From positions 62,001 to 126,000 of the forward strand of contig JANQQU010000089.1 in assembly GCA_028284905.1 (NCBI GenBank): a stretch of DNA of 64,000 nucleotides. Direction: 5' to 3'. Within the stretch, counting starts at the first letter, position 1, and each line of letters begins with the position of its first letter. The notes under the pieces are model-generated. The model was not told where the DNA came from. It searched no databases and saw only the letters and a program-made list of their open reading frames with translations. Position numbers and translations under genes: made by a program. Shown here piece by piece: positions 1 through 8,107 of this stretch. The DNA is from Calditrichia bacterium (GTDB lineage: Bacteria > Calditrichota > Calditrichia > RBG-13-44-9 > J075).

Positions 1-64
1 TGCCTAAAAGCAAGCTGTATTTTTGATGCGTTGCATCACAGACAGATTTAGTACAGACAATATC

Positions 65-100
65 TTGCTTTCCGACTTTTTAATGGGATAATTTGTCCCA
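65..100 (+). promoter_or_regulatory. Possible promoter with overlapping inverted repeat upstream of the STAS gene
   Basis: TTGCTT (65-70) and GATAAT (87-92) are 16 bases apart and resemble a weak sigma-70 promoter. An inverted repeat, TGGGA-N7-TCCCA (84-100), overlaps the -10 element and could be an operator. Both are short enough to arise by chance. Confidence 0.25.
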
Positions 101-216
101 CGTCGTTTTTTTTTACGTTTTTTTGTCTTATACATGCTTTACAATTTAAAGTGCGGGCCAAACCGCCAGTAATTAAACCAGAAACCGAATAAAAAAATAA
201 AGTTTCAACAACGAAA

Positions 217-1263
217 ATGAAAACTATGAGTGAGCAAGAAGGAATTAAAATTCAAACGGCAGTCGTCGATGAAACAACCCATGTAATGGTTGTTGAAATC
301 AGCGGTTATGTCGATCAAGCCAATTGCCACGTGTTGCAGAAAACCATTACGGATTGTTTGGAGCATCAGTTTTACAATCTGGTTTTCAATTTGCAGAATC
401 TGGTTTACATGAGCAGTGCTGGCTGGGGCGTATTAATTGGTGAAATCAAGCGCTTTCGGGAAAATGGCGGTGATATCAAACTGGCTAACATGGGTCCGGA
501 AATTTATGAGATATACCAGATGCTGGAATTCTATCACATAATTTCCGAATATGCTTCTGTTGATGAAGCCCTGCAGAGCATGAATCTGAATGGCAGCGTA
601 CCGAAGGTTGAGAAGCAAGTTTTCAACCCGGAGCCGGAGCCCACACCGGAGCCTCCGAAACCAACGCCAGCCCCTCCCCCGCCGCCGATTGAAACACCTC
701 CGCCTGCACCGGAACCGGCACCAGAACCAATTAAGACACCGATTCCCATGCCAGAACCGGAGTCGGAAGCGACACCTGAGGAGCCGACTGAAGAAGTAAC
801 ACCGGAACCGGAAAAACCGGAAGATATTGACAATAATAATTTTGATTTCTTTCAGCAGCAAAAAAATGAAGATGTACATGAGATTTTAAACGATCCGCCA
901 GCCTCTAAACCCAAGAAGGATGACGATATCGTCTTTGAAGAAGAAATCAACATTAATATAGACGGCATTCTGGCCAACGAAGGTATTTCCAAATCTACCC
1001 AGAAGAGCAATAAGTCTAATTATATCGAATTTGATCCGGAAAAGTACAACCGGAAAACCAATATTAAAGTAATGCCCTTGCCGGATAAAATCCGTGACAT
1101 TGTTGCCAACGATCCTTCGCGGACGCCCTGGCAGATTCGGAAAATCTTACGGCTTGATGAATATGGAAATGTTAAAATCAGTTTCTTCAAATTAAGATCC
1201 ATTTTGAAGACCCTGGAATTAGATACAAAAGAAAAAAGATATCGATTTTATCGATCTGCCTAA
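217..1263 (+). CDS. STAS-domain protein with proline/glutamate-rich linker and C-terminal basic domain
   Basis: This 348-residue protein has three visible parts. Residues about 12-115 form a STAS fold of the anti-sigma-factor-antagonist type; the stretch around LVYMSSAGWGVL corresponds to the loop that carries the phosphorylatable serine in SpoIIAA-like proteins. Residues about 135-205 are a low-complexity Pro/Glu linker. Residues about 280-348 are basic and helical and include a segment (PSRTPWQIRKILRL) that could be a small winged-helix or protein-binding module; that reading is inference. No good SD precedes the start, and a second ATG at 226 is equally possible. It stands 28 bases ahead of the Wza-like export gene, so it is probably cotranscribed and may regulate production or assembly of the polysaccharide. 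STAS proteins usually act through a partner kinase or anti-sigma factor, and none is visible here. Confidence 0.8.
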   Translation: MKTMSEQEGIKIQTAVVDETTHVMVVEISGYVDQANCHVLQKTITDCLEHQFYNLVFNLQNLVYMSSAGWGVLIGEIKRFRENGGDIKLANMGPEIYEIYQMLEFYHIISEYASVDEALQSMNLNGSVPKVEKQVFNPEPEPTPEPPKPTPAPPPPPIETPPPAPEPAPEPIKTPIPMPEPESEATPEEPTEEVTPEPEKPEDIDNNNFDFFQQQKNEDVHEILNDPPASKPKKDDDIVFEEEININIDGILANEGISKSTQKSNKSNYIEFDPEKYNRKTNIKVMPLPDKIRDIVANDPSRTPWQIRKILRLDEYGNVKISFFKLRSILKTLELDTKEKRYRFYRSA

Positions 1264-1291
1264 AAAGCGTAAACTTGTTTGGAGGTTCACA

Positions 1292-2032
1292 GTGTTTGTA
1301 AATTTGAGAAATCGAAATGTCGGATCAGTTATTCTTCCCATTTTGTTGTTGTTATTGATGAGTGTAATGGGATTAGCCGATGAAAAGGCGTTGACAGGCA
1401 CAGGCGAAGATGAGAATGGAAGCTCAGATTTTTTACAACAAGGCAGTAGGCAGTCTGGTTTGGTTTTTATCCCCGGTGATGCAGTCTCTATTTCCACATT
1501 ACCGGACTCTTCCTCGTTTTTGAATAATGTATTTCCGATTGATGATCGCGGTTTTGTAGAATTACCGATCTATGGAAAAATCAAAATCTCGCATATGACT
1601 GCCGATCAGTTGGTAACATATCTGAGAGATCAGTTCGAGGAACAATTGATCTACAATGATATTCAGGTAAAGCCAATGATTCGTATCAGCGTATTGGGCG
1701 GTATTCCGCTGCCTGGCTTTTATTATGTTGATCCCGATCATTCTCTCTGGGAAGTTATGCGTCTTGTTGGCGGCACCCAGGATGAAGATGGTTTACGGGA
1801 TATGCGCTGGAAACGCAGTGGTGAGAATATCGAGGACGACCTGATTCCTTCCCTGCAAAGCGGAATTTCCCTGAAGCGGATGGGATTTCGTTCCGGAGAT
1901 CAAATTTGGGTAAGAACGCCCAACAAACCAGGCACGCTGGAAAAAGTTCGCGGTTACCTGAACTTAATTACCGCCACGGCATCTGCAGCAACCCTGATCA
2001 TTACATATCAAATTGCATTGAAAGACCGTTAA
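1292..2032 (+). CDS. Wza-like polysaccharide export protein
   Basis: A 246-residue exported protein of the polysaccharide biosynthesis/export (OPX, Wza-like) family. The hydrophobic N-terminus (about residues 10-30) is a Sec-type signal without a lipobox cysteine. The Poly_export domain starts near residue 53 (FIPGDAVSIS) and continues through FPIDDRGFVELPIYGKI. An SLBB-like segment follows (ISVLGGIPLPGFYYVDPDHS). The C-terminus ends in a hydrophobic stretch (about 225-240) that could be the outer-membrane helix or an anchor. It is shorter than E. coli Wza, as is common in the synthase/EPS OPX subfamilies. The GTG start is chosen because GGAGG lies 6 bases upstream. It should form the export channel that works with the Wzc-like kinase encoded next. 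Confidence 0.88.
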   Translation: MFVNLRNRNVGSVILPILLLLLMSVMGLADEKALTGTGEDENGSSDFLQQGSRQSGLVFIPGDAVSISTLPDSSSFLNNVFPIDDRGFVELPIYGKIKISHMTADQLVTYLRDQFEEQLIYNDIQVKPMIRISVLGGIPLPGFYYVDPDHSLWEVMRLVGGTQDEDGLRDMRWKRSGENIEDDLIPSLQSGISLKRMGFRSGDQIWVRTPNKPGTLEKVRGYLNLITATASAATLIITYQIALKDR

Positions 2033-2151
2033 TTTTTAAATCCCCAAGGAGCTACCTGGAAGGGGTTCGGAATCTGATGAGATATTCTTTAGTGAAATCA
2101 AACTAATTCCGCAAAACTCAGGATGAATTAAAGACATATAAGAGGACAGCA

Positions 2152-4509
2152 ATGAATATCAGCAGCAACGGGCAAAGAAAGTTGAACAACAGCTTTGCTG
2201 AGAATGAGAATGAAGTAAAACGGTATCTGCGGATAGCCAAGAAACGGAAATGGGTCATTATTATTACATTTCTGACCGTCTTTTTCGGATGGCTGGGCTA
2301 TGTAATTGTTTTTGGCAGCTCTCCGACCTATTCGGCTACAGCATTGCTGCATTTTCAAAATTCCGGTAAAGACCTCGTCATTGGTGGTGAGGGTGGTTCA
2401 AAGACAAACGAAAGTAAGGCCACCTGGCTGGAGACCAATCGCCTGATCGGTCAAGTGGTTGAAGAATTACAGCTAAATCTATCCATGGCAACAGAAAATG
2501 TCAGCCGGGAGCATTTCTTCACTTATGTCGATGTTAATTCGGAAAGTGTCGGCGGTATTTACCGGGTAGTTCCCGGAGCTGAGAAATACGATTTGATGTA
2601 TTTCCTGAAATCTGAAGAAGAGCCGGGCGAAATTTTAATGTCTTTCCTTCCTGAAGACACCGTCCAGATTAACAACATTACTTTTCAGGTAAACCAGGAA
2701 TACATTCAGAATTCCCCGCATGAGACGATTTCCTTTAAAGTTCGCAATGCGGATCTGGCGATTAAAACGCTGAAGAGCCGTATTTCCTACGGCTGGCTCG
2801 ATCGTAAGACAAAGAATAATCTGAAAATTTCTGCAACGGACAAGTCCCCCACCCGGGCGGCTCAGATTACCAATGTTGTCGCAGACAAATTTGTTTACTT
2901 CGACTCCTATGTTAAAAATCTGAAAAACTACGAAACCCTGGAAAACCTGGAAAAGCAGCTGGAAGTTGCCAAAATTGATCTGGATAATTCCAACCGCCAG
3001 TTACAGATATTCCGGGAAAGAAACCCAACCGTTCAGGATGTAAACACCACCGCAACCATTACTGCGGATGAGCAAAGTAAAAATACGATTCAATTACGCA
3101 TTGATGACTTGAATCGTTTAGCTACCAAGGCAGCAGCATCCGCCGATTTTGAAGATAAAATCGATTATCATAAAGAACTCGTTTCCTATTTGATTGCTGA
3201 AGGCGTTCCTTCTGCGACAGTATTTGACGGAGAGTTTATTGCACTCAAACAAAAACGCGATGAGTTGTTAACCCGTTATCGCAACAACAGCAAACACCCG
3301 AATGTGCAGGCAAATACTGCCCAGTTTGCGCCGCTGTTCCCGAAAATCACATCCGCCAGTGCAGAGCATATCAATAAACTGCAAAGCCAGATTAACGGAT
3401 TGAACAACAAGATTAATAGAGTGCGCAGAAATTTGGCAACCCTGCCGGAAAAGCAGCGTCGCCTCTCGGAATTAGTTGTTGATCAAGGTGTAAAAAGCCA
3501 GCTGTATGAATCACTGCTTTCCAAATTCAACCAGGCAAAGATCAAAACGGAAGTTGAAGTTGGTGACGTTTTCGTTTTCGATAAAGCCACCGTTCCTCCG
3601 CTGCAAAGCAGTAGCGGCCTGATCCTTCAAAAATCGTTGCTAGGTCTGTTGATCGGCCTCGGCCTCGGTATTGCACTGGCAATTGTTCTGGAATTTTTTG
3701 ATAAAACTGTCCAGACCGCGGAAGACCTGGAAAGTAAACTGAAACTGCCGGTTATCGGCACCATTCCGGTAATTCAGGGTGGCGAAGATATGCCGGAGAA
3801 TATCAAGGACATAAAGGGTAAACGGGATACCAAGTTAATTACCCTGGACTATTCTCCAACGCTGGAATCGGAATCTTACCGAGATATCCGTACGAAACTA
3901 CTCTTTATGAATCAGAACCGGAATTTATCATCATTCCTGCTGACTAGTTTACGTCCCAGTGAAGGAAAATCGCTGACATCATCCAATTTGGCAATCACTT
4001 TTGCCCAGCAAAAAATCTCTACCCTGTTAATCGACGCAGACTTACGTCGGGGCGTTCTGCATAATGTTTATGGCAACAAAAAGAAGCCCGGCCTGGGAGA
4101 TTTCCTGATCTCGAAAGCAACAGTCGATTACGAAAACGTTAATAAACTGATCCAGAAGACAATCATTCCGAATCTTTATTTGATTACGACCGGTTCTCCG
4201 ATTCCGAATCCGACAGAGATGCTCGGTTCGGAAAGAATGATTAATCTTCTTAACGTTCTAAAGTCTCGTTTCGGTATGGTAATTCTGGATACCGCTCCTT
4301 TCCAGGCCAGCTCCGATTCTGCGATTCTTTCTTCTGCCGTTGGTGGCGTGGTTGTGGTTGTTCGGGCGGATTATACCAACATTGAACAGCTCAATCAGAA
4401 AATCCATGAATACCCGAACATCCAGGAAAACATTCTTGGCCTGGTATTAAACATGGTTAAGATGGACATGAAAAAAGAACGCTATCAGTACTCTTATTAT
4501 AACTATTAA
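2152..4509 (+). CDS. Wzc-like polysaccharide co-polymerase with BY-kinase domain
   Basis: A 785-residue inner-membrane chain-length determinant and bacterial tyrosine (BY) kinase. Transmembrane segments lie near residues 32-54 and 488-512. Between them is the periplasmic Wzz domain with a long coiled coil (about 250-460). The cytoplasmic kinase carries a Walker A motif with K606 (SLRPSEGKS), Walker A' LLIDADLRR (D628, D630) and Walker B VILDTAP (D713). The C-terminus ends in a tyrosine cluster (RYQYSYYNY), the usual autophosphorylation site of BY-kinases. It follows the Wza-like gene and is closed by a strong terminator, so 217-4509 looks like one transcription unit. Its likely opposing phosphatase is the LMW-PTP domain fused to an ATP-grasp protein at 16174-17925. 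The annotation is secure; the chemistry of the polymer is not known. Confidence 0.95.
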   Translation: MNISSNGQRKLNNSFAENENEVKRYLRIAKKRKWVIIITFLTVFFGWLGYVIVFGSSPTYSATALLHFQNSGKDLVIGGEGGSKTNESKATWLETNRLIGQVVEELQLNLSMATENVSREHFFTYVDVNSESVGGIYRVVPGAEKYDLMYFLKSEEEPGEILMSFLPEDTVQINNITFQVNQEYIQNSPHETISFKVRNADLAIKTLKSRISYGWLDRKTKNNLKISATDKSPTRAAQITNVVADKFVYFDSYVKNLKNYETLENLEKQLEVAKIDLDNSNRQLQIFRERNPTVQDVNTTATITADEQSKNTIQLRIDDLNRLATKAAASADFEDKIDYHKELVSYLIAEGVPSATVFDGEFIALKQKRDELLTRYRNNSKHPNVQANTAQFAPLFPKITSASAEHINKLQSQINGLNNKINRVRRNLATLPEKQRRLSELVVDQGVKSQLYESLLSKFNQAKIKTEVEVGDVFVFDKATVPPLQSSSGLILQKSLLGLLIGLGLGIALAIVLEFFDKTVQTAEDLESKLKLPVIGTIPVIQGGEDMPENIKDIKGKRDTKLITLDYSPTLESESYRDIRTKLLFMNQNRNLSSFLLTSLRPSEGKSLTSSNLAITFAQQKISTLLIDADLRRGVLHNVYGNKKKPGLGDFLISKATVDYENVNKLIQKTIIPNLYLITTGSPIPNPTEMLGSERMINLLNVLKSRFGMVILDTAPFQASSDSAILSSAVGGVVVVVRADYTNIEQLNQKIHEYPNIQENILGLVLNMVKMDMKKERYQYSYYNY

Positions 4510-4523
4510 TATTTTCAGTATTC

Positions 4524-4556
4524 CTCCGGGAAGTTTGAACACTTCCCGGAGTTCTT
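4524..4556 (+). terminator. Rho-independent terminator after the Wzc-like gene
   Basis: A perfect 11-bp stem, CTCCGGGAAGT / ACTTCCCGGAG (4524-4534 / 4541-4551), with a 6-base loop is followed by TTCTTTCC. It begins 15 bases after the Wzc-like stop codon. Confidence 0.8.
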
Positions 4557-4673
4557 TCCAGCACCAATTTCGATCAAACTTATTCCATTACATGGTCAGA
4601 ATCACTAAATTCTTTAGGCACATTCCGAAATATTTAATACCCGGATAGCGTGTTCAGATGAGGGGATATAATC

Positions 4674-4702
4674 TTGAAAGAAAAAGAAATCTTCCTTATA
4701 CT
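4674..4702 (+). promoter_or_regulatory. Sigma-70-like promoter for the epimerase/FemAB/GT operon
   Basis: TTGAAA (4674-4679) and TATACT (4697-4702) are separated by exactly 17 bases. They sit after the upstream terminator and about 57 bases before the epimerase ATG. This is the best sigma-70-type match noticed in the window. Confidence 0.55.
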
Positions 4703-4758
4703 AGTGACGATACTTTAGCGGAATATTTTATTGATCTATTTCAATTGAGGATTTGAGG

Positions 4759-5727
4759 ATGAGTATTTATTTGATTACCGGATGTGCAGGTTTTATTGCC
4801 TCCAAAGTTGCAGAAAAACTCCTGAAAGACGGCCATCAGGTTGTCGGTATAGATGATATCAATGATTATTATGATCCCCGTTTAAAAGAATGGCGACTGA
4901 AGCAACTCCAGCAGTTGGAAGGATTCACATTCTACAAGGATGACGTTCGTAATCGCGCTGCCATCGAGCCACTGTTTCAAAAATATCAATTTGCAGCCGT
5001 TTTTAATCTCGCCGCCCGTGCCGGTGTGCGCGCCAGTGTGGAGAATCCCTGGATTTATTATCAAACAAACACTGAAGGCACCCTGAATCTGCTCGAATGC
5101 TGCCGCACTTATGATGTGAAGAAGTTTATGCTCGCTTCCACCTCGAGTATTTATGGCAATAGCGAGATTCCTTTCAATGTTGCGAAAAAAACAGACCTGC
5201 CGCTCTCTCCCTATGCAGCATCGAAGAAAGCTGCCGAGGCACTTGCCCATTCATATCACTACCTCTATGGCATTGATGTGTTCATTCCCCGTTATTTCAC
5301 CGTATACGGACCGGCAGGACGCCCGGACATGTCTTACTTTAACTTCATGCTGAAAATCGATAACAATCGCCCTATTGACGTTTTTGGAGATGGATCGCAA
5401 TCGCGCGATTTCACCTTTGTCGATGATGTTGCCGAAGCAACGATTCGTGGGCTGGCACTGGAAGGATATAATATCTATAATGTTGGCAACGACGAACCAA
5501 CCGGCCTGATGGAGATGATCAAGATCATCGAAAGACTGATGGAAAAGCCGGTAAATATCAACTTTCACCCACGCCACCCGGCCGATAATCTGAAAACCTG
5601 GGCAGACCTGACACATACAGAAAAATTGCTTAACTGGAAACCGGGTACTCCTATAGAAACCGGCTTGGCAAAAGTACTTGCCTGGTATAAAGAAAACCGG
5701 GATTGGGTCAAACACCTTAACGTGTAA
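4759..5727 (+). CDS. NAD-dependent nucleotide-sugar epimerase (UDP-glucuronate 4-epimerase-like)
   Basis: A 322-residue cytoplasmic short-chain dehydrogenase of the extended (GalE/RmlB) type. The N-terminal Rossmann motif is GCAGFIASK. The active site shows the Ser region ASTSSIYG and the catalytic YxxxK as YAASK. The segment GIDDINDYYDPRLK resembles UDP-glucuronate 4-epimerases, which supply UDP-galacturonate; a UDP-glucose or UDP-GlcNAc epimerase is also possible. Two in-frame starts compete. ATG 4759 is preferred to TTG 4753 because TTGAGG lies 8 bases upstream. It should provide an activated sugar for the two glycosyltransferases of the locus and lies 7 bases before the FemAB-like gene. 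Confidence 0.88.
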   Translation: MSIYLITGCAGFIASKVAEKLLKDGHQVVGIDDINDYYDPRLKEWRLKQLQQLEGFTFYKDDVRNRAAIEPLFQKYQFAAVFNLAARAGVRASVENPWIYYQTNTEGTLNLLECCRTYDVKKFMLASTSSIYGNSEIPFNVAKKTDLPLSPYAASKKAAEALAHSYHYLYGIDVFIPRYFTVYGPAGRPDMSYFNFMLKIDNNRPIDVFGDGSQSRDFTFVDDVAEATIRGLALEGYNIYNVGNDEPTGLMEMIKIIERLMEKPVNINFHPRHPADNLKTWADLTHTEKLLNWKPGTPIETGLAKVLAWYKENRDWVKHLNV

Positions 5728-5734
5728 ATCAAAA

Positions 5735-6772
5735 ATGAATAACCTTAAAATTGAAAGCTGGGATACGCCCCCTCAGGGTTGGTCCCAGTATGTTGAGAAC
5801 CATCCTGAAGGCAAACTTTACCACCTCCCGGAATGGAACGACGTCGTGAACAGATCCCTGGGCCGCAGCGCCCGCTATATAACGCTGAAGCGTGCTGACA
5901 AAATTTGTGGCGTTCTCCCCCTGACCGAGTTCACTTCAAAAATTTTCGGCCGTTTCGCGGTTTCCCAACCGTTTATTAACTATGGTGGGCCATTACTGGA
6001 TGATGATTCCCTGCTCGCTCCGCTGGCTGAATATCTCGCAGGCGTGCGTAAGGAAAATGACTACAAGCATGTAGAATTACGGATGGATCGGCAGTATGAG
6101 ACTGCCCTCCCGGTTAAGCAACATAAAGTTACGTTTTTTATGGACTTGCCGGAAGATCCGGATGAACTGATGAAGTCTTTTAAGTCCAAATTACGTAGCC
6201 AGATCAAGCGGCCGATTAAAGAAGAGATGACCGCCAAATCCGGCGGACTGGATCTGCTTGATACGTTCTACCATGTATTCACCGTCAACATGCGGGAATT
6301 GGGCACCCCTCCCCTGCCGAAGTCGTTCTTTCGGGAGATATTAAAACAGTTTCCCGATCTGGCAACGATCGTTGCAGTTTTCACTAAATCCGGTGAAGCT
6401 GCAGCCGCATCTTTCCTGATTAAGTATCGCGATATTGTGGAAATTCCCTGGGCATCTTCTATCCGGAAATTTAATCGTTTTAGTCCGAACATGCTCCTTT
6501 ACTGGGAATCTTTTCGCACATCGATTGAGAATGGCGGAAAAGTTTTCGACTTCGGCCGTTGCTCCCCGGAAGGCGGCACCTATCGTTTCAAGAAACAATG
6601 GAAATCCCGGGAACATCCACTGTTCTGGTATTACGTACTGCCGAACGGTGAAGACCTGCCTGAATTAAATCCGGATAACGCTAAATTTTCCCTGGCGATT
6701 AAAACCTGGACGAAGTTGCCCCTCAGCGTTACTAAAATTGTTGGACCGCAAATCATTAAGAATATTCCCTAG
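5735..6772 (+). CDS. FemAB-like aminoacyl/peptidoglycan-type transferase (EPS-associated)
   Basis: A 345-residue protein with the double-GNAT fold of the FemAB/FemX family. Visible hallmarks are FFMDLPEDPDELMKSFKSK followed by a basic LRSQIKRPIKE segment, the central AAASFLIKY strand and the C-terminal GKVFDFGRCSPEGGTYRFKK stretch. It resembles the FemAB subfamily found beside exosortase/EPS loci. Classical FemAB enzymes transfer amino acids from aminoacyl-tRNA; what the EPS-linked subfamily transfers is not established. ATG 5735 is chosen because longer in-frame starts would run into the epimerase. With three ATP-grasp proteins nearby, it supports the idea of amino-acid decoration of the glycan, which is inference. 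Confidence 0.85.
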   Translation: MNNLKIESWDTPPQGWSQYVENHPEGKLYHLPEWNDVVNRSLGRSARYITLKRADKICGVLPLTEFTSKIFGRFAVSQPFINYGGPLLDDDSLLAPLAEYLAGVRKENDYKHVELRMDRQYETALPVKQHKVTFFMDLPEDPDELMKSFKSKLRSQIKRPIKEEMTAKSGGLDLLDTFYHVFTVNMRELGTPPLPKSFFREILKQFPDLATIVAVFTKSGEAAAASFLIKYRDIVEIPWASSIRKFNRFSPNMLLYWESFRTSIENGGKVFDFGRCSPEGGTYRFKKQWKSREHPLFWYYVLPNGEDLPELNPDNAKFSLAIKTWTKLPLSVTKIVGPQIIKNIP

Positions 6773-6776
6773 ACGC

Positions 6777-7919
6777 ATGAAAAAGATTAAAATCGCTCAC
6801 TTGCTACACATTGTGGGCCCCGCCGGCAAAGAACAGGGTGTCCTGAAAATTGTCAACCGGATGGATAAAACAAAGTTCGATGTAGACATTATCGTCATGA
6901 AAGACGTTCGCTATCCGGAACTCCTGGATCTGGAGAACTTCAACATTATTCGCCTGGAAAGTATTCAGGGCAATAGCCTCAAGCTGGTGCCGCAATTAGC
7001 AGAAGTGCTCAAGCGCGAAAAATATGATGTCATTTATACCCATTCCTGGAATACTTTACTGGAAGGCTACCTTGCCGCAAAATGGGCCGGCACACCAGTA
7101 AAAATTCATGGAGAACACGGCACTTTCGAACGATCTTCCCTAAAGGATAAGCTCCAACGATTATTATGGGGAAAGTTTGATGCCGTAACCGTCGTTGTCG
7201 GCGATCTCGAGGCGAAACTTCGTAATATTTTCAATTATGGCAAAAACAACATCGCCATTGTCTATAATGGCACCGACCATACCAAGTTTTATCCCTCGGA
7301 GAAATTCCGGCATAGCTTCCGCAAAGCACATCAGCTTGAAGATGTCTTTCTTATCGGCACGGTCGGCCGCTTCCATCCTGTAAAAGATCATTTTACCCTG
7401 ATCAAAGGCTTTGCCACTTTTGCGAAAGATCTGAAAGATGTCAAACTGGCGCTCGTCGGAGGTGGTGGCGCTACCGGTGAATCTTACAAACGCAAATATG
7501 AAGCGCTGATTGCGGAGCTTGGTATTGAAGATAAAGTCATTTTTATTCCCCCGACCTCCCACCCGGAACAAATGCTCAATATGTTCGATGTATTCGTCTT
7601 AAGTTCAATCAGTGAGGGCTGCTCCAATGTTATTCTGGAAGCGATGTCCTGCGGAATTCCGGTTGTCGCGACAGACACCGGCGGCAATCCGGAGCTGGTC
7701 AAGGAAAACCATAATGGCATGCTCTTTCCGGTCGGCGATGCTGATGAGCTGGCGAAAAAGCTCCACCATCTCTATAAAGATAAAGCACTTCGGGAGAATT
7801 TCTCGAAAATCGGTCTCGATATTATTAAAAAACAGTTTACAATTGAAAAGACCGTAAATAATTATGAACAACTGTTCATCAACTTATACAATGCCAAAAC
7901 TAACGGCAGCCGTGCCTGA
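6777..7919 (+). CDS. Glycosyltransferase family 4 protein
   Basis: A 380-residue GT-B retaining glycosyltransferase. The N-terminal acceptor domain begins KIAHLLHIVGPAGKEQGVLK. The C-terminal GT4 donor-binding domain starts near GTVGRFHPVKD and contains the typical E-x7-E region in EGCSNVILEAMSCGIPVV. It probably adds one sugar to the lipid-linked repeat unit at the cytoplasmic face. The start lies 4 bases after the FemAB-like stop codon; the longer in-frame start at 6738 would overlap that gene and lacks support. It is the last gene before a 188-base gap with an inverted repeat. Confidence 0.92.
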   Translation: MKKIKIAHLLHIVGPAGKEQGVLKIVNRMDKTKFDVDIIVMKDVRYPELLDLENFNIIRLESIQGNSLKLVPQLAEVLKREKYDVIYTHSWNTLLEGYLAAKWAGTPVKIHGEHGTFERSSLKDKLQRLLWGKFDAVTVVVGDLEAKLRNIFNYGKNNIAIVYNGTDHTKFYPSEKFRHSFRKAHQLEDVFLIGTVGRFHPVKDHFTLIKGFATFAKDLKDVKLALVGGGGATGESYKRKYEALIAELGIEDKVIFIPPTSHPEQMLNMFDVFVLSSISEGCSNVILEAMSCGIPVVATDTGGNPELVKENHNGMLFPVGDADELAKKLHHLYKDKALRENFSKIGLDIIKKQFTIEKTVNNYEQLFINLYNAKTNGSRA

Positions 7920-7956
7920 GGATAATTTACCGGCATTTATTTTAGTTCTGAGTATC

Positions 7957-8068
7957 AAATTTTTGTAAGGGCGTCTTTGTGGGCGAAATCATTATCGCGC
8001 CTGAAGGATGCCCTAATCTTTATTAGTCAGCTTGATCGCTGGCACGGTCATTGTCCTTACAAAAATTT
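7957..8068. repeat. 14-bp perfect inverted repeat bounding about 84 bases
   Basis: The arms AAATTTTTGTAAGG (7957-7970) and CCTTACAAAAATTT (8055-8068) are exact reverse complements. The enclosed sequence holds smaller potential stems, for example GGGCGA with TCGCGCC (7981-8001). It could be a structured leader, a terminator-like element or a small non-autonomous insertion. No target duplication was recognised. Confidence 0.6.
8040..8054 (+). promoter_or_regulatory. Possible sigma-54 promoter upstream of the MBOAT gene
   Basis: TGGCACG-GTCA-TTGT matches the -24 element perfectly (GG at 8041-8042) with correct 10-base spacing. The -12 dinucleotide is GT instead of GC. The predicted start near 8066 would give a leader of about 42 bases before the MBOAT ATG. 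It overlaps the right arm of the inverted repeat. Confidence 0.35.
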
Positions 8069-8107
8069 ACATTCAGCAGTTAAGACGTTATTAATCCAGA
8101 GAATCTC

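Noticed and set aside
1-216. Possible tail of an upstream gene at the left edge (open frame to about base 51)
   Set aside because: Only about 16 codons are open and they cannot be assigned to any family.
534-833. Minus-strand frame of 99 residues rich in Gly/Ser within the STAS gene
   Set aside because: It is the shadow of the Pro/Glu-rich linker on the other strand, and it has no independent start signal or homology.
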